Assembly: GCF_022898935.1 (NCBI RefSeq)
Contig: NZ_JALIRP010000010.1
Location: 1 to 64,000 of the forward strand
Source of the DNA: Paenibacillus mangrovi
GTDB taxonomy: Bacteria > Bacillota > Bacilli > Paenibacillales > Paenibacillaceae
Reading direction: 5' to 3'
Length of the DNA stretch: 64,000 nt
Shown: positions 27,311 to 35,924 of the stretch, piece after piece
How positions within the stretch are numbered: the stretch's first letter is position 1
Layout: every line of letters starts with the position of its first letter
The notes under the pieces: model-generated
Seen by the model: only the letters and a program-made list of their open reading frames with translations
Told to the model about the DNA's origin: nothing
The model's database searches: none
Translations under genes and position numbers: made by a program

Positions 27311-29623
27311 ATGGCTGTTCCAGTCAAATTACAATCTAATCGTTTGTACACCAAATTGCTGCTCGCATTTACTGTAACCGTTACCATTTTGATTCTCGGT
27401 TTGTCCGCCCTTTTGTATCAGAATTATAGCTCGGCTTCGCTGGCTAACGAGAACCGGCTGAGAACGTCTATGCTGAATCAGATTAGCTACAGCATGAATT
27501 ACATGGATAATTTAGCTCATAAATTCATGTCCTCAGCCATTGTTGGATCAAACGTTCCCAACCTCCTATATAATCAGAACGATGACAAAATGGTGCTCGA
27601 CAATGCTCTACGGAATTTGGATATGCTTGTAGTCACCAATGATTACGTGTATTCGGTATATACCATTTCCCTTTCTTTAGATCGGATCGCATCGACGGAG
27701 GACGGAGGGTTCTATTCCGCTCTTAGTTTTTACGATCAGGATGTTATCAGCTTGCTTCAAAAATGGGACGATCAAGATTTGTCTACCATGCCTATAGCCC
27801 GCAGAATCCCAAAAGCAAATTCCTCTTCAGGATTTATCAACGTATATTCGTATATCCTTCCCTTCCAGTTGGATCCTGGCAAACATCCGAGTCAAGCGGT
27901 CGTTGTTAATATTAAGTCGAACGCCCTCCGCGAGCTTATTGCTTCATTGAACAACAAAATTGACGATACAGGGAACGATATCATCGTAATCGATTCGAAT
28001 GGAACCGTCGTAAATCACGCTGAGGAAAACATGTTTCTGCGAAACATTCGGGATGAAGAGTATATTCGAACTGTGTTAGATTCGGATCAAGCAACAGGCA
28101 GCTTTAAGACGACAATCGACGGTCAATCCTACAATATCGCCTACGTGTCCTCGCAATCATTGAACTGGAAATTCATCAGCCGGATTTCGTACCAATCATT
28201 CATGTCCCCGGTGGATGCCGTCAAATCCTCTACGCTGTTTACCAGCATCGTCGTGCTTTTCCTGGGATTTCTCTGTTCTTTCTTCATGTCAAAATCGATC
28301 TATTCTCCGTTCGGAAGGCTGATTGAAACCGTTCGTCTGAAGAGCGATGAATTGGATCGGAAGCAGCGGAATCATCGACAATCCTTGCGTAACCATTGGT
28401 TAAAAGATTTGTTGCTCGGGAATAAGGATGCCGCTCATAAGGAGCTGCTATCTCAGACAGCAGAGCTTGGCATCAAAACGGATTTAACCGGTTCACTCCG
28501 GATCATTGTATTCCGTTTGGATCATTATCGAATGTTCTTGGATAAATATAATGAAAGAGAACGCGGTCTGCTGAAATATGGAATCGCTAACATCATTGAA
28601 ACCATTACTTCAGGCGAATTTACAAGCGACGTGATTGAAATGGATTCCGATAAGCTCGTCTTGCTGCTAGAGTCTACGGGTTCAGAGGAAGAGGCATCAA
28701 ATATTTTGACGTTGGTGAAAAGCATTCAACATTTGGTGCACGATTATTTGCATTTCTCGCTCTCCGCTGCAATCAGCGAAACGATCGAATCCCGCGCCCT
28801 GCTTAGTGAAACGTATTCTGACACGCTGGCGCTATCTATGTACCGGATGATCGCGGGACATGGCAGTATTCTTACTCCAACATTTCGATCTTCGATCCGT
28901 ACGGAACCATCGCCTTTCCCTGAAGGAAAGGCTAAGCTCTTGTTGGATTCGCTAAAGCTTGGACATTTGGATAAAGTCAAGAAGTACTTTGACGAATTTG
29001 TTCACGGTTTAGTCGATGCGCCGTACGAAACGATGCTGTCATCGTACATACATCTCATGTTTATGATCAGCAGTTCCTTTCATTCAGTTGCAGACAACAG
29101 CAATTCCCGAATATCGAACGCGTTTCACACGTATTTTTCTAAAATAGACTATTTTGAAACAATTGAAGAGATTCACCAAACGTTCGATTCTCTGTTCTCT
29201 GAAATTGTCTTGACTGTAGACTCCATGAAACATAACAAACGCAATATCGTCGTGGATCGTATCAAGAAAATGATTGAGGAAAAGTACCCAGATAAAAACT
29301 TAAACCTAAGCATCCTTGCCGAAGAGTTTCAAATGTCGAATGTTTATTTGGGAAGGTTATTCAAAGAGGCGACAGGAGAATCCGTTGCCGAATATATTAC
29401 AAAAGTTCGAATGGCTCAGGTCAAACAATTGCTTAACGAAAGTAATTTGTCGACCAAGGAGATTTTGGAGAAGTGCGGTTGGGAGGATTTGAACTATTTT
29501 TATACACTGTTCAAGAAGCATTTCGGGGTATCTCTTTCCCAATACAGATTATTGATCAAAAGTAGCGATCATCAGGGAACGAACGGCCTTGACCTCAATC
29601 CATTCGAACTGGTTGAAGAATAA
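27311..29623 (+). CDS. Membrane-bound AraC-family transcriptional regulator
   Basis: This 770-residue one-component regulator is common next to Paenibacillus sugar loci. A membrane segment spans about residues 16-37, an extracellular Cache-like sensor about 40-300 and a second membrane segment about 306-327. A cytoplasmic linker follows, and an AraC double helix-turn-helix fills the last 100 residues (NLSILAEEFQMSNVYLGRLF... and the second helix pair to the end). ATG 27311 follows GGGGGGAC; an upstream in-frame start has no site. It is divergent from the ABC transporter operon. It is the only regulator in this locus, so it is the natural candidate to bind the four repeated operators. It probably senses an extracellular sugar, directly or through the lipoprotein. 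Confidence 0.87.
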   Translation: MAVPVKLQSNRLYTKLLLAFTVTVTILILGLSALLYQNYSSASLANENRLRTSMLNQISYSMNYMDNLAHKFMSSAIVGSNVPNLLYNQNDDKMVLDNALRNLDMLVVTNDYVYSVYTISLSLDRIASTEDGGFYSALSFYDQDVISLLQKWDDQDLSTMPIARRIPKANSSSGFINVYSYILPFQLDPGKHPSQAVVVNIKSNALRELIASLNNKIDDTGNDIIVIDSNGTVVNHAEENMFLRNIRDEEYIRTVLDSDQATGSFKTTIDGQSYNIAYVSSQSLNWKFISRISYQSFMSPVDAVKSSTLFTSIVVLFLGFLCSFFMSKSIYSPFGRLIETVRLKSDELDRKQRNHRQSLRNHWLKDLLLGNKDAAHKELLSQTAELGIKTDLTGSLRIIVFRLDHYRMFLDKYNERERGLLKYGIANIIETITSGEFTSDVIEMDSDKLVLLLESTGSEEEASNILTLVKSIQHLVHDYLHFSLSAAISETIESRALLSETYSDTLALSMYRMIAGHGSILTPTFRSSIRTEPSPFPEGKAKLLLDSLKLGHLDKVKKYFDEFVHGLVDAPYETMLSSYIHLMFMISSSFHSVADNSNSRISNAFHTYFSKIDYFETIEEIHQTFDSLFSEIVLTVDSMKHNKRNIVVDRIKKMIEEKYPDKNLNLSILAEEFQMSNVYLGRLFKEATGESVAEYITKVRMAQVKQLLNESNLSTKEILEKCGWEDLNYFYTLFKKHFGVSLSQYRLLIKSSDHQGTNGLDLNPFELVEE

Positions 29624-29640
29624 AACCGCTTGTTATGAAC

Positions 29641-29687
29641 AAAACTTGCCTCCCCCAGATAAACATAATCTGAAGAAGGCAAGTTTT
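29641..29687. terminator. Bidirectional terminator
   Basis: AAAACTTGCCT pairs with AGGCAAGTTTT, with an inner AGAT/ATCT pair, and a T-run follows on the plus strand with an A-run before it. It separates the convergent regulator gene (ending 29623) and the symporter gene (ending 29690). Confidence 0.85.
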
Positions 29688-29689
29688 TT

Positions 29690-31045
29690 CTACATACTTA
29701 TCCCATTATTTCTCTGCGTTTCTAACCCTTCGGAAATGGTGCCAATTTGACGATCCAGCTTGTAGAACAGCATGATGATAATGCCTAGTCCGGCTGAAAG
29801 AAGCGGCGCCCATAAATAGTTCACTTGTATAGCAGCAAGTGCGGACTGCGATTGCTGTGCTGCACCAGGTACGTAGTTCCCTAATGATAGCATGCCTGCG
29901 GATAAGGCCCCGCCAACGCCCATACCTACTTTCGCTCCAAAGCTGACAGCCGCGGATAATAACCCTTGTGCTCGCACACCAGATTTCCACTCACCATAAT
30001 CAACCACATCTGCAATCATCGCAAATCCCATACTCATCGAAAGGCCTTGTGCTAAGCTGGTGATGATCATACCTGTCAAAATGAGCGGAATCGATTGATT
30101 GTAGCTGCCCGTTAAAGCAATGGCATAGCCCACAATCATGATCGAAGAGCCGGTAATCATCGTGTTTCTTTTTCCAATTCTTTTGGATACAAACGGAGAA
30201 ATGGCAAGTGTAATCAGAGATATCATCGACAAAGACATGATTGCCGCTATGAGTTCCGGTCGTTTCATGTTATAAGTCCAGAAATATACCGTTGTCTGCG
30301 TCTGCATCGTCATAATAGTCATTTGGATAAACCCGCTAATTAAAAGCAAGAACCACGGTACATTCCCTTTTATTGCTTTGATCGATTCACGAAATGGAAG
30401 CGGTTTATCATTTGCCGAAACGACTCGTTCTTTTACATTAAAGAAAGTGATGAGAAAAAAGATTCCGCCAATCACACCGAATAAAACCATGGTGAAAAAG
30501 AAACCATGTTGCTGGTTGCCACCGCCCAGTGCTTTAACGATTGGAAGGGTTCCAACAGATACAATAATCATCCCGACAAAAGCAAATAGCATCCGGATTG
30601 AAGCCAGTTCGGTTCTCTCCTGCGGATTGCTCGTCATACTTGGCAAAATGGATGTAATCGGAATATTAATACCCGAATATACGATACCAAGCAGCGTATA
30701 CGTGATGTAAGCGTATACAATTTTACCAATATTACCGATATCCGGTGTAAAGAAGGTCATCATCGCAATCACAGCAAAAGGTATCCCTAACCACAAGAAG
30801 TATGGCCGGCTTTTGCCCCACTTCGAGTTCGTCTTATCGATCAGGATGCCCATCATCGGATCCGCAAAAGCATCGAGTATGCGCGTAACCAGGAACAAAG
30901 TAGCCACGGCGGAAGTGCTAATTCCATATACATCCGTATAAAAGAACATTAAATAGATCGTAATCATTTGAAAAATTAAATTGGATGCCGTGTCTGAGAG
31001 ACCATAGCTGATCCGTTCTCTCCAGCCTACTTGTTTTGTCATCAT
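29690..31045 (-). CDS. GPH-family sugar:cation symporter (MelB-like)
   Basis: This is a 451-residue, 12-segment membrane transporter of the glycoside-pentoside-hexuronide family. The N-terminus GWRERISYGLSDTASNLIFQ and the following FFYTDVYGIS are typical, as is the loop IDKTNSKWGKSRPYFLW in the first half. The start at 31045 follows GGGGGAG. It lies 38 bases downstream of an esterase gene and is very likely cotranscribed with it from a promoter carrying a cre box. It probably imports a glycoside or sugar together with H+ or Na+. The substrate is unknown. Confidence 0.88.
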   Translation of the reverse strand: MMTKQVGWRERISYGLSDTASNLIFQMITIYLMFFYTDVYGISTSAVATLFLVTRILDAFADPMMGILIDKTNSKWGKSRPYFLWLGIPFAVIAMMTFFTPDIGNIGKIVYAYITYTLLGIVYSGINIPITSILPSMTSNPQERTELASIRMLFAFVGMIIVSVGTLPIVKALGGGNQQHGFFFTMVLFGVIGGIFFLITFFNVKERVVSANDKPLPFRESIKAIKGNVPWFLLLISGFIQMTIMTMQTQTTVYFWTYNMKRPELIAAIMSLSMISLITLAISPFVSKRIGKRNTMITGSSIMIVGYAIALTGSYNQSIPLILTGMIITSLAQGLSMSMGFAMIADVVDYGEWKSGVRAQGLLSAAVSFGAKVGMGVGGALSAGMLSLGNYVPGAAQQSQSALAAIQVNYLWAPLLSAGLGIIIMLFYKLDRQIGTISEGLETQRNNGISM

Positions 31046-31083
31046 GACAATTTGCTCCCCCCGGGAAACATGAATTAATAGAA

Positions 31084-32193
31084 TTAGGCAAACACTCGCT
31101 TGATCTCTTTTGCAATTTCATTCATTAAATCTTCTGCTTGCGGGTATAAACCAATTTTATCCATAAAAGCATGATCTACACCATTGTACTGAATAAGCTT
31201 CGTTGGAACGCCGCTGCGTGCAAGCTTCGCTGCATAAACTTCACATTCTACTGCCAAATAATCGTATTGAGCAATGGCGATCAGCGTCTCCGGCATGCCA
31301 CCAAGCTTATCCGACAACAGCGGGGAAACGTGAGGATCTGTGATTTCTGCGTTATTTTGCAGATAGAGCTGGTAAACGGCTCCGCCGCTTTCACCGAGTG
31401 CTGTAATCATTGGCGTGATTAGCTCCGCATGGTTACGAATTTCATAGTGGTCTAGACTCCAGTTGAAGTCCTCGGTTTGTACACCGGCCATATTCACTGT
31501 CGGATAAATAAGCGCCTGGAACTTAATCATTCCCGTCCCCTTCTCATGATCCATAAGCGCACACACCGTAGACAAATTACCACCCGCACTGTCTCCCAAT
31601 ACGGCGATTTGCTCTCGATTCACACGAATTTCATCCGCATGCTCATATACCCATGTTACGGCATCGAAACAGTCTGTCAGCCCTGCTGGGAACGCATGCT
31701 CAGGCGCTAAACGGTAATCAACGGAAATAACAACGGCGCCTGCTTTTTCCGCCAAGGATTTACACGGATTTTCTACTACATCAACACTTCCAGCCAAGAA
31801 CCCGCCGCCGTGAATGAAGACAACTGCTGGCAGAATCCCTTCATTCGATGGCGTATAGATTCGCAGAGGAATTGGTCCATTCGCTCCCTCAATGGTTTTA
31901 TAAGTAGTTTCAACTTTGCTTTTCGTTACATCGTCATTGTTCCAGCCAAACATCGCACGCATTCCCTGAACAAAAGCCGTTGTATCCGAAAGATCGAATG
32001 GTTGGTCTGCCATCTCTGCCATTTTTTCAGCCATTTGCAAAGTCACTTGAAGAACCCGAGGATCCAATTCACCTATTGCATCCGAATCAGGAATCGGTTT
32101 CACGATGAAATCGAAGCCTTTCTTTTTGACAGCAGAGATCTCCTCGCCCAGTTTCGATACCAAATCTTCGTAGGAAGTTGTACCGCTCATCAT
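31084..32193 (-). CDS. Alpha/beta hydrolase, HSL/acetyl-esterase family
   Basis: This 369-residue cytoplasmic esterase has the HGGG oxyanion motif (FIHGGGFLAGS), the nucleophile elbow GDSAGGN and a late DHAFM that supplies the catalytic His; the acidic residue lies in between. The first 100 residues are an extra helical cap. The start follows AAGGGGCG, with two adjacent ATG codons. It is the first gene of a two-gene operon with the GPH symporter, so it may remove acyl groups from the imported compound. A cre box 65-78 bases upstream suggests repression by CcpA when preferred sugars are available. Confidence 0.85.
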   Translation of the reverse strand: MMSGTTSYEDLVSKLGEEISAVKKKGFDFIVKPIPDSDAIGELDPRVLQVTLQMAEKMAEMADQPFDLSDTTAFVQGMRAMFGWNNDDVTKSKVETTYKTIEGANGPIPLRIYTPSNEGILPAVVFIHGGGFLAGSVDVVENPCKSLAEKAGAVVISVDYRLAPEHAFPAGLTDCFDAVTWVYEHADEIRVNREQIAVLGDSAGGNLSTVCALMDHEKGTGMIKFQALIYPTVNMAGVQTEDFNWSLDHYEIRNHAELITPMITALGESGGAVYQLYLQNNAEITDPHVSPLLSDKLGGMPETLIAIAQYDYLAVECEVYAAKLARSGVPTKLIQYNGVDHAFMDKIGLYPQAEDLMNEIAKEIKRVFA

Positions 32194-32257
32194 AATCGCC
32201 CCTTATAAGATTGTCACATGGTTGAATATTGACCTAAAAAAGTGATCTATTAATTTA

Positions 32258-32271
32258 AGAAAACGTTTACA
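32258..32271 (-). promoter_or_regulatory. cre box (CcpA site)
   Basis: Minus-strand TGTAAACGTTTTCT, with A before it, matches every position of the Bacillus consensus WTGNAANCGNWNNCW. It lies upstream of the esterase-symporter operon. Confidence 0.8.
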
Positions 32272-32446
32272 TTTTGATTATAGAAAAAACGATCGTCCTC
32301 GAATAGGCAGTGGTTTATCGAGTTGTAAGGCAATATTTAATCTTTTTTATTGAACAACATCATTATTTCAGTAAAAAGAGATTAATTTTTGACCTAAATT
32401 GTTAACACATGAATTCATTACCAAGTTTAGCGGAAGTTTTTCTTGC

Positions 32447-32493
32447 GATTATAGAACGGTTCAGCTTCGCTGAAATTTATAAGTTCTATAATC
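32447..32493. repeat. Nested inverted repeat
   Basis: GATTATAGAAC (32447-32457) and GTTCTATAATC (32483-32493) are perfect inverted copies, and inside them TTCAGC-ttc-GCTGAA forms a second perfect hairpin. There is no T-run. It lies in a 656-base stretch without an intact gene and may be a small mobile-element relic or an RNA structure. Confidence 0.6.
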
Positions 32494-32503
32494 TTAACAA
32501 CTT

Positions 32504-32541
32504 AAAAAAGCACCCGACTTTGAAATGACAGCCGAGTGCTT
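32504..32541 (-). terminator. Terminator of a decayed gene
   Basis: On the minus strand AAGCACTCGGCT pairs with AGTCGGGTGCTT through two G-U pairs, and six T follow. It lies 37 bases beyond the stop of the amine-oxidase fragment and fits as the terminator of that lost gene. Confidence 0.8.
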
Positions 32542-32577
32542 GTTAAGTCTAGTTCTTGCTTGTTTTTTAGACTTATT

Positions 32578-32688
32578 TTAGACTTTATTCAGGCTCTTCC
32601 CTACCTTGCTTAGAACTTCCTTGGCCGCCCGTTCTCCGGTTTCGACCGCTCCGTTAAAGAACTGTTGGAATTGCAATGACGTATATTG
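32578..32688 (-). pseudogene. C-terminal remnant of a flavin amine oxidase
   Basis: A 36-codon open stretch ends at a stop at 32578 and contains FNGAVETGERAAKEVL. This is the C-terminal FAD-contacting motif of monoamine-oxidase-like flavoproteins. It begins QYTSLQF, which resembles the EYTS-type segment that precedes the motif in intact enzymes. There is a stop immediately upstream and no dinucleotide-binding domain nearby, so only the 3' end of the gene remains, followed by its terminator. Confidence 0.7.
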
Positions 32689-32849
32689 TTAGTCAGATCA
32701 CACATGATCTTCACTTGATTTATTGCCCGCATCATCCGATACAATAAGAGATAACTCGGGAACCCTTGCATGTTCGTTGATATTCATAATTGACCATTCC
32801 CGGGATTCGCTATAGACTCAATAGTATCTTTTTGAGAGGAGATCGAAAC

Positions 32850-33698
32850 TTGGAAAGGGAAATGACTCAAATAAAAAACAGCGTGGATTCTCTGGTTACG
32901 ATGCTTCGGATGGCTCATTCACTTGAAAATTGGGATAACCTGATCGACTTGTCTGACAGACTTTTAGATAAAGTGTATGGCCCTTTTCAGGAAAATGAGG
33001 AAATACAATTACCGATCATGGAAAAACCTCTGGTTTATTATATAGGTTACGGTAATTTAATGAAGGGCGTTGCATACCAGAAGAAAAAACAGTATAGGGA
33101 AGCGAAAATGTGCATTGAGAATTATAAGCATCTCCATCTATTCTCAGACGGAAGCGAAAACAATCAAAAGATCGTCGATGACTTCAAGTTTTTTGCGAAG
33201 GCCAATGCGTATACGGCGGATATTCTTTCAGGAAAATTAACGATTTTGGCGGAGTATGCCACGTTCATTCAAAAATATCCTTCCGAAACACTTCCTGGAC
33301 TCATTACTATCCTGGAATGCGCCAACACACGAAATATAGACGTGGACGAGATCATCGAGCCGCTGGCGACTCTTGTAAACAATATTAAATTCGAGGATTT
33401 GAGTTCGACGGATTGCACCTACTATCTTTCAATCCTGCATCTGCTTTCGATCTATTATTACAAAAGAAGCCATTTCGAACATGCTTTAAATTCTACTATA
33501 CAAGCATTGATTTTTTCTGATAAAATTGGTGATGATAAGCAGTTTAAAAAATCTGCTGCGCTTTTCGAAATATGCAGGCCGCGAGCTTTGCCGGAACATC
33601 TCGAAAAGTATTACAATGTATTACAAGACTACTTATTAGGAGTGATTAAGAATGAAGAATGTATTTCTCTCGACATTGTTGCTGCTAGGGATCGTTAG
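32850..33698 (+). CDS. TPR-type regulator, RRNPP-like, without a helix-turn-helix
   Basis: About 282 residues of helical TPR-like repeats (for example YYIGYGNLMKGVAYQKKKQY and YYLSILHLLSIYYYKRSHFE) resemble the peptide-binding part of Bacillus/Paenibacillus RRNPP regulators. Those normally have a further 60-100 residues at the N-terminus forming an XRE-type DNA-binding domain. Here a stop lies just before 32790 and the upstream bases do not encode such a domain. The chosen start is TTG 32850, eight bases after GAGGAG. ATG 32862 and TTG 32790 are alternatives. The 3' end overlaps a small secreted-peptide gene by 47 bases, the layout expected for a regulator and its signal. It may be Rap-like (acting by protein contact) or a truncated regulator. 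Confidence 0.6.
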   Translation: MEREMTQIKNSVDSLVTMLRMAHSLENWDNLIDLSDRLLDKVYGPFQENEEIQLPIMEKPLVYYIGYGNLMKGVAYQKKKQYREAKMCIENYKHLHLFSDGSENNQKIVDDFKFFAKANAYTADILSGKLTILAEYATFIQKYPSETLPGLITILECANTRNIDVDEIIEPLATLVNNIKFEDLSSTDCTYYLSILHLLSIYYYKRSHFEHALNSTIQALIFSDKIGDDKQFKKSAALFEICRPRALPEHLEKYYNVLQDYLLGVIKNEECISLDIVAARDR

Positions 33699-33777
33699 CA
33701 CAGGAATCATTTCCACACCGTCTGCTTCTACAGGAATTCAACCTCTGAATCATGGCGTAGGATACGACGGTAAGTAA
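33652..33777 (+). CDS. Small secreted peptide, candidate signal pro-peptide
   Basis: A 41-codon gene starts at ATG 33652, about eight bases after AGGAGTG, and overlaps the end of the TPR regulator gene in another frame. The product has a short Met-Lys start, a hydrophobic core (LSTLLLLGIVSTGII), small residues suited to signal peptidase (TPSAS) and a polar C-terminus (TGIQPLNHGVGYDGK). Size, overlap and structure match Phr/PapR/NprX-type pro-peptides that are exported, trimmed and re-imported to bind a TPR regulator. The mature form is unknown; the last 5-10 residues are the usual active part in such systems. It has no similarity that I recognise to a named peptide. Confidence 0.65.
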   Translation: MKNVFLSTLLLLGIVSTGIISTPSASTGIQPLNHGVGYDGK

Positions 33778-33852
33778 TTTTAGTTCATTGAAGCACGACC
33801 TTATGGTTGATGATACATAGAAGATCCATCCTACATACATCCATCCGAAGAA

Positions 33853-33990
33853 TCAGCCATAAGGGTCCTCCAAATTCCCCTTGATTGACGGAATCCAGCT
33901 CGGAGCCTGTTGAATAACGGCGCCAGCTTCACGTTCAAATCCTTTTTCCATTCTTAAATGAATCTGGGGAAGGGCAACGCCCTCCACCAT
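33853..33990 (-). CDS. Possible 45-residue ORF or gene fragment
   Basis: An open frame begins ATG one base after the isochorismatase stop and ends at 33853. The product contains LRMEKGFEREAGAVIQQAPS and ends in EDPYG. The composition is coding-like, but I do not recognise the family and see no ribosome site of its own. It could be a translationally coupled small protein or the 3' remnant of a fused gene. It is followed by an imperfect inverted repeat (ACCCTTATGGCTGAT/ATCAACCATAAGGT). Confidence 0.3.
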   Translation of the reverse strand: MVEGVALPQIHLRMEKGFEREAGAVIQQAPSWIPSIKGNLEDPYG

Positions 33991-33991
33991 C

Positions 33992-34585
33992 TTATTTCAG
34001 CATCTCCACTACTTCCCCGCTTGTACGCACCTTGCCGATCCGAGGAAAAATCGTTTGGCACACGTAATCATGCTCTGCCTGCGTGGAAGCCGTCATCGCA
34101 TCTTCCGCAAATACTTGATGATATCCATGCTGATAGGCTTCCCTGGCCGTCGTGTCCACGCCGATGGATGTCGAAATACCGCACAGCACGATCGTGTCGA
34201 TCCCGCGGCGGCGCAGCTGCAGATCCAAATCCGTCCCAAAGAAGGCACCCCATTGGCGTTTGGTAATGACATGGGCGCTTTGAACATCCGCAAATTCCGG
34301 CGCAAGGCGATCCCAACCTTCCGGCATCTGCATCGGAGGTGCTTTGAAGTCCGCGTCCGGTTTCAGCATATCTTTGCCATCCAGCCACGAGACTTTGACG
34401 AAGACGACAAAACCTCCCTTTTCCGTGAATGCATCCACCAGCTTGCTTGCGTTCTGAATGACTTCGGCACTCGTATAAGGAGCGCTTTGACGTGCGGCGA
34501 TCGCGATTCCCTGCTGCAAGTCGATGACCACCAGCGCCGTTTTATCTGCTTTTAACCATTCCGTTTCTTGTTTTACTTGTTCCAT
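33992..34585 (-). CDS. Isochorismatase-family cysteine hydrolase
   Basis: This 197-residue cytoplasmic hydrolase has the fold of isochorismatase and nicotinamidase. The three catalytic positions are visible: Asp in ALVVIDLQQG (about 22), Lys in ITKRQWGAF and Cys in VLCGISTSIGV with the expected cis-peptide neighbourhood. ATG 34585 is preferred because AGGAGAG lies six bases before it, whereas the ATG two codons earlier directly abuts that site. It follows the MFS gene by 20 bases and is probably in an operon with it and perhaps the AraC gene. It hydrolyses an amide or vinyl-ether; the substrate is not predictable. Confidence 0.85.
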   Translation of the reverse strand: MEQVKQETEWLKADKTALVVIDLQQGIAIAARQSAPYTSAEVIQNASKLVDAFTEKGGFVVFVKVSWLDGKDMLKPDADFKAPPMQMPEGWDRLAPEFADVQSAHVITKRQWGAFFGTDLDLQLRRRGIDTIVLCGISTSIGVDTTAREAYQHGYHQVFAEDAMTASTQAEHDYVCQTIFPRIGKVRTSGEVVEMLK

Positions 34586-34605
34586 GTTCATCTCTCCTGT
34601 TCATT

Positions 34606-35820
34606 CTATTTGTTGGCTGAGGCCAATTGTTGGTTGTTTAGCTTTTGATATACTTTAAAATATACCCACACCGCATTCAGCAGCAGCAAAGCACTCGTGA
34701 TGAAAAATACATCCCTAATGCTAAACCACGCCGCCACCTGTCCGCCTAATACGGCACCCCCGAATGTGCCCAAATACCCTGCCGACATGCTAAACCCAAA
34801 CACTCTTCCTGTCAGGGCATTCGGCGTAATCTTTTTGATCAGAATATTGACGGAGGGAATCAGCCCCGCAGCCGTAAGTCCAAACAAAAATCGCAAGCCC
34901 ATCAGCTGCCATGGATTCTGTACAAAGGCTTGGGGGATAAAGAGGATTCCCGCGGCGATCAGGGCTACTAGAATCACTTTATGCGCTCCTATTTTGTCAG
35001 AAAGCTTCCCAAGTCTTGGAGCGGCAATGATATTGGCGAGTCCCGAGGCCGAAAATACCAACCCGGATAACAAGGCAACATGTCCGGCATGAACGGAAAT
35101 TTGCGTAATGTACACGGTGATGATGGGCTCGACCGAGTACAGGGCGACCGTTAGCACGAAGAATGTCACGAACAGAGTAATGGTCAAGCTCTTTTCGGGT
35201 ACGGTGTGCCATACTTCCTTAATGCCTGGCGTTTTCTTTTGTTCACGCACGAAATTCTCTTTGACGAAAAATACCGTGGTGATAAAAGCAATAAACAGAA
35301 GTAGGCCGGTAATAAAAAATGAATTCTGCAAACCAAAGTTCTCTGCGACAAATCCGCCAATCGTCGGCCCCAGCAGCGAACCCGCAATATTGGCCGTTGA
35401 TAGCGTGCCTAACGCATAACCCGCGTGTTCCTGATCCGTCTGTGTGGCAATCAGTGTCGTACACGCCGTGCTGTAACCGGTGATCGCGCCCTGTAGTAAC
35501 CTAAGTCCAATCAACACATATACATTCTGCGCAAAACCCATGCAACCTACAACAACGGCCATGCCCAGACTCGCCCGTAAAAGCATCGGTTTACGCCCGA
35601 ATTTATCCGCTGCCTTTCCCCAAATGGGCGAGAATATCGCTGAAATGATAAAGGTAATGCCAAAAGCGATTCCGGAGAACTGTGCAATGGATTCCGTATT
35701 GTCCACACCGAGCTGTTTTATATACAAGGGCAAAATCGGAGCAATCTGACTCATGCCGATCCCGGTGACGAACATGCCAAACCAGCACACGATGAGATTT
35801 CTCTTCCACATCGGCATCAT
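34606..35820 (-). CDS. MFS transporter, multidrug-efflux type
   Basis: This 404-residue protein has 12 predicted membrane segments. It has the cytoplasmic motif A after helix 2 (GKAADKFGRKPML) and a motif C-like segment in helix 5 (LLGPTIGGFVAENFG), which marks drug:H+ antiporters. The start is one of two adjacent ATG codons at 35820, seven bases after AAGGGAGG; the longer frame to 35862 has no site. It lies between an AraC regulator gene upstream and an isochorismatase gene downstream, all on the same strand. The export substrate is unknown. The context suggests efflux of a compound sensed by the regulator. Confidence 0.87.
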   Translation of the reverse strand: MMPMWKRNLIVCWFGMFVTGIGMSQIAPILPLYIKQLGVDNTESIAQFSGIAFGITFIISAIFSPIWGKAADKFGRKPMLLRASLGMAVVVGCMGFAQNVYVLIGLRLLQGAITGYSTACTTLIATQTDQEHAGYALGTLSTANIAGSLLGPTIGGFVAENFGLQNSFFITGLLLFIAFITTVFFVKENFVREQKKTPGIKEVWHTVPEKSLTITLFVTFFVLTVALYSVEPIITVYITQISVHAGHVALLSGLVFSASGLANIIAAPRLGKLSDKIGAHKVILVALIAAGILFIPQAFVQNPWQLMGLRFLFGLTAAGLIPSVNILIKKITPNALTGRVFGFSMSAGYLGTFGGAVLGGQVAAWFSIRDVFFITSALLLLNAVWVYFKVYQKLNNQQLASANK

Positions 35821-35924
35821 CAATAGACCTCCCTTCTGCTGTATGCAAGAGTTATTGCACAAAAACCATGAACAATAACATCCCTCATATTAGCTCGAAG
35901 ATTGGCCTTATACCATGCACGATT

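Noticed and set aside
32700..32787. Minus-strand 28-codon frame starting at 32787
   Set aside because: It is short, has no ribosome site and no recognisable motif. It could be remnant coding sequence but cannot be supported.
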